Shown one piece after another: positions 6,171-8,262 of a stretch of DNA of 8,262 bases. Positions within the stretch are counted from its first letter, which is position 1, and each line of letters begins with the position of its first letter. The position numbers and the translations under genes were made by a program. The stretch is taken from contig PCWF01000149.1 of assembly GCA_002796165.1 (NCBI GenBank), forward strand, positions 364-8,625. Direction: 5' to 3'. The notes under the pieces were generated by a model. It saw only the letters and a list, made by a program, of their open reading frames with translations. It did not search any database and was not told the DNA's origin. This stretch comes from Nitrospinae bacterium CG11_big_fil_rev_8_21_14_0_20_56_8 (GTDB lineage Bacteria > Nitrospinota > Nitrospinia > Nitrospinales > VA-1).

Positions 6171-6539
6171 TCATTCAAAATAGGCGGCGCCGCATTCCTC
6201 GAACTCCCGGATCTCGACCCGCTTGAGCCGGGCATGCCCATCGTTGACTTGGGGCTTCAACAACTCGAATGTCCAGCGGGCGATGTTTTCCGCCGATGGA
6301 TTTTGCCGGTCGAAAGGGGCCACCTCATTGAGGTTCTGGTAGTCGAGAGAGGAAAGGACCTGGTCCAGTTTTTCCCGGAGTTTCACGAAGTCGACCCCGA
6401 GACCGATGGAGTCCACGTCGTCCGTCTCGGCGGTGGCGATCGCAATCCAGTTATGGCCGTGCAGGTTCTCGTATTTCCCATCGTAGTATTGAAGCCGGTG
6501 CGCGGCGGAAAACCGCGTCTTGACCGTTACCTCGAACAT
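6171..6539 (-). CDS. 6-pyruvoyl/6-carboxy-tetrahydropterin synthase family (PTPS/QueD), PTPS-III-like
   Basis: The 122-residue protein matches the PTPS/QueD (COG0720) fold. The zinc ligands are H14 (FSAAHRL) and H27 and H29 (LHGHNW). NPSAENIARW (80-89) and the substrate-binding Glu region VEIREFEECGAAYFE at the C-terminus are present. QueD has a catalytic Cys four residues before the first His of HGH (CxxxHGH). Here that position is Tyr23 and is followed by Glu24, giving ExxHGH. The usual catalytic His of LDHxxLN is also Tyr (Y67, in LDYQNLN). A Glu in place of Cys marks PTPS-III, which forms 6-hydroxymethyl-dihydropterin and can replace FolB in folate synthesis, so folate is a better guess than queuosine. 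That is inference from motifs. The start follows AAAGGAGAG closely. It lies 10 bases behind bioA in one operon. Confidence 0.85.
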   Translation of the reverse strand: MFEVTVKTRFSAAHRLQYYDGKYENLHGHNWIAIATAETDDVDSIGLGVDFVKLREKLDQVLSSLDYQNLNEVAPFDRQNPSAENIARWTFELLKPQVNDGHARLKRVEIREFEECGAAYFE

Positions 6540-6540
6540 G

Positions 6541-6550
6541 TCTCTCCTTT
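6541..6550 (-). promoter_or_regulatory. Ribosome binding site of the PTPS-family gene
   Basis: On the minus strand AAAGGAGAGA ends one base before the ATG at 6539, with GGAG four bases away from it. Its first A is also the last base of the bioA stop codon, as expected for genes packed in an operon. Confidence 0.7.
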
Positions 6551-7908
6551 CATGGGTTTAAAACAGCTTCCACGCATTGCCGTGCGGTTTCGACCATCGT
6601 CCCGATCTCTTCGGGTGAGATGACCAGAGGAGGCAAAAAGTAGATCACGTTTCCCAGGGGCCGCATGAAAATTCCCCGCTTGAGCCCTTCCAGGTAGACC
6701 CGGTAACCGATTCTCCGGTCGAAAGGAAAAGGTTCGCCGGTGGCGCGGTCCCGGACCAGTTCAAGCGCCCCGATCATTCCGGTCTGCCGGTATTCCCCGC
6801 ACCACTCGAGATCTTCCAGCCGCCGGGCTTCCTCGCGCATGGCGGAAATGCGAGGGGCAAGGCCCGCCATGAAATTCTCACCGGTCAGGATGTCCAGCGT
6901 CGCGTTGGCGCAGGCGCAGGCCAGCGGATTGGCGGTATAGCTGTGACTGTGAATGAACAGTTTGAGGGATTCGTAATCTCCATAGAACGCGGAGAAAACT
7001 TCTTCACCGGTCATGGTCACCGCCAGGGGAAGGTACCCCGAGGTGATTCCCTTCGACAGGCAGAGAAAAGTGGGATCCATCTTCTTCCCGGAACAGACGA
7101 ACAGATCGCCGGTGCGGCCGAATCCGACGGCGATTTCGTCGTAAATCGTGTGAACGCCGTGCGCCCGGCAGGCATCCTGGAGTTTGGCAAGATACGCCGC
7201 GGGATACATTTTCATTCCCGCCGCCCCCTGCACCAGCGGCTCGACGATCACGGCGGCCAGTTCGCGGTGGCGCGATTCCAGCGTTTTCTCCATCGGCTCG
7301 AAACACTCCGCCGCGCAGGACTCCGGTTTCAAACCGTAGGGACATCGAAAACAATCCGGACCCGCAACCTCGATATTCGGCGCGAGAACCTCCTCGAAGG
7401 GCTTGCGGAACATCCCGATGCCGCAAACGGAAAGAGCGCCCAGCGTTTCCCCGTGGTAGCCGCCGGAAAGATAGGCAAAGCGTTTCTTCCCGGGTTTCCC
7501 CGACTGCATCCAGTACTGAACGCTCATTTTAAGCGCGATCTCGACCGAGGTGGACCCATTGTCCGAAAAAAACACCCGGGTCAGATTGGGCGGGGTGAGT
7601 CGGACGAGTTTTTCGGCCAGGTCGATGGCAGGCCGGTGGGTGATGCCCGCAAACATGACATGGGCCATGCGATCCAATTGAGCCTTCACGGCATCGTTCA
7701 AACGCGGGTGATTGTGACCGAGCAGGTTCACCCACCAGGAAGAGATCACGTCCATGTACCGGTTGCCGTCCCGGTCGAACAGGTAGATTCCCTCGGCGCG
7801 ATCGACCAGGAGCGGAGGCACCTCTTCGTGATCCTTCATCTGGGTGCACGGGTGCCAGACGTGATGGAAATCCCTTATCAATTCGTTATCGGTTTTGGCG
7901 AGCCGCAT
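6550..7908 (-). CDS. bioA: Adenosylmethionine--8-amino-7-oxononanoate aminotransferase (DAPA synthase)
   Basis: This 452-residue class III, PLP-dependent aminotransferase converts KAPA (8-amino-7-oxononanoate) to 7,8-diaminononanoate in biotin synthesis, in the cytoplasm. HVWHPCTQMKDHE at 16-28 is the BioA N-terminal signature, with WW at 58-59. SDNGSTSVEIALKM at 115-128 and SGGYHGETLGALS bind the cofactor phosphate, and YDEIAVGFGRTG at 256-267 holds the PLP Asp. The Schiff-base Lys is K286 in LSKG. HSHSYTANPLAC and the C-terminal GNVIYFLPPL also fit. The signature Tyr of E. coli BioA (HPYT) is Cys21 here. A four-Cys segment (C186, C189, C198, C202) recalls BioA proteins outside the enterobacterial type, so the amino donor, SAM or lysine, is uncertain. 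The ATG at 7908 is the only start before an in-frame stop at 7930, but it lacks a Shine-Dalgarno sequence. It lies 21 bases after thiO, probably co-transcribed. Confidence 0.95.
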   Translation of the reverse strand: MRLAKTDNELIRDFHHVWHPCTQMKDHEEVPPLLVDRAEGIYLFDRDGNRYMDVISSWWVNLLGHNHPRLNDAVKAQLDRMAHVMFAGITHRPAIDLAEKLVRLTPPNLTRVFFSDNGSTSVEIALKMSVQYWMQSGKPGKKRFAYLSGGYHGETLGALSVCGIGMFRKPFEEVLAPNIEVAGPDCFRCPYGLKPESCAAECFEPMEKTLESRHRELAAVIVEPLVQGAAGMKMYPAAYLAKLQDACRAHGVHTIYDEIAVGFGRTGDLFVCSGKKMDPTFLCLSKGITSGYLPLAVTMTGEEVFSAFYGDYESLKLFIHSHSYTANPLACACANATLDILTGENFMAGLAPRISAMREEARRLEDLEWCGEYRQTGMIGALELVRDRATGEPFPFDRRIGYRVYLEGLKRGIFMRPLGNVIYFLPPLVISPEEIGTMVETARQCVEAVLNP

Positions 7909-7929
7909 GGATCGGAGGTCGAATAAAAA

Positions 7930-8262
7930 TCAAAGGTGATAGCGGGCCGGAGAAAACTCGCGCACTTCCTCCTGCAACGTTCCGAGAATGGAATCGGCGA
8001 GATAATCGGCCTGGTTCGGGGTCTGCAGGATCCCGTTCCGGTAATGTCCGGTTGAATAGAACAGGTTGTCATACCGGGTGCTCTTTCCCATAATGGGCAT
8101 CAGGTCCGTAGCGGCGGGACGAAGCCCGGTCCAGGATTCGATCAGGGGCGCATCCTTGAGACAGGGCAGGACCCGGGCGGCGTTATGAATCAGGGAATCG
8201 ATGACCTCCGACTCTATATCCGGATCGAATCCACGGTCCTCCATGGTGGAGCCAAGGACGAA
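7930..8262 (-). CDS. thiO: FAD-dependent glycine oxidase / D-amino acid oxidase family, C-terminal part (cut by right edge)
   Basis: The last 110 residues of a DAO-family flavoenzyme read in from the right edge. The frame stays open through 8262, so the ATG at 8242-8244 is internal. It opens with VLGSTMEDRGFD, a family strand, and continues with WTGLRPAATDLMPIMG and TGHYRNGILQTP. These resemble the glycine oxidase ThiO C-terminus, including the two Arg residues (R48 and R75 of the fragment) that match positions in or near the ThiO active site. ThiO oxidises glycine to the imine used for the thiazole of thiamin. The N-terminal FAD-binding Rossmann motif is outside the window. It lies upstream of bioA in the same direction with a 21-base gap. 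Another DAO-family oxidase cannot be excluded, but the RNGIL motif favours ThiO. Confidence 0.85.
   Translation of the reverse strand, partial: FVLGSTMEDRGFDPDIESEVIDSLIHNAARVLPCLKDAPLIESWTGLRPAATDLMPIMGKSTRYDNLFYSTGHYRNGILQTPNQADYLADSILGTLQEEVREFSPARYHL

Noticed and set aside
6943..7926. 327-codon plus-strand frame opposite bioA
   Set aside because: It is the mirror of a well-supported bioA; the length reflects GC-rich codon structure on the opposite strand.

Overview
The window looks like ordinary chromosome from a moderately GC-rich Gram-negative bacterium with an anaerobic or microaerobic respiratory side. The evidence is two exported or membrane-anchored multiheme c-type systems (a tandem Tll0287-like diheme protein and an NrfHA nitrite reductase) among housekeeping cofactor genes. 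The NrfA subtype and general protein character would fit groups such as Nitrospinota, Nitrospirota, Desulfobacterota or Acidobacteriota. I cannot assign a phylum from sequence alone. There are no rRNA or tRNA genes, insertion sequences, phage genes or CRISPR arrays.

Layout, left to right. (1) The minus-strand N-terminus of a CPA2-type cation:proton antiporter runs off the left edge. (2) A 302-base divergent intergenic region holds two inverted repeats. (3) A plus-strand gene encodes an exported protein with two Tll0287-like (DUF3365) heme domains. (4) A small unrecognised minus-strand gene with a probable TTG start follows. (5) fhs, formate--tetrahydrofolate ligase, is on the plus strand. (6) A doubtful small minus-strand ORF converges on fhs. 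(7) A 250-base leader carries a perfect 16-bp palindrome with related copies, followed by the plus-strand nrfH-nrfA operon for dissimilatory nitrite reduction to ammonium. (8) A convergent minus-strand cofactor operon reads thiO (3' part) - bioA - PTPS/QueD-family gene, and thiO runs off the right edge.

How the genes work together. NrfH takes electrons from the quinol pool and feeds NrfA, which reduces nitrite to ammonium at the outer face of the cytoplasmic membrane. The diheme Tll0287-like protein would sit in the same compartment, but nothing links it directly to NrfHA. fhs makes 10-formyl-tetrahydrofolate. The PTPS-family gene may act in folate rather than queuosine synthesis, because it has a Glu signature in place of the catalytic Cys. 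thiO and bioA serve thiamin and biotin synthesis.

I found no clearly new multi-gene system. The observations most worth a second look are the PTPS-family enzyme lacking the QueD Cys and His, the palindrome cluster upstream of nrfH, the tandem heme protein lacking any non-motif Cys for axial ligation, and the CxxCH-type catalytic heme of NrfA.
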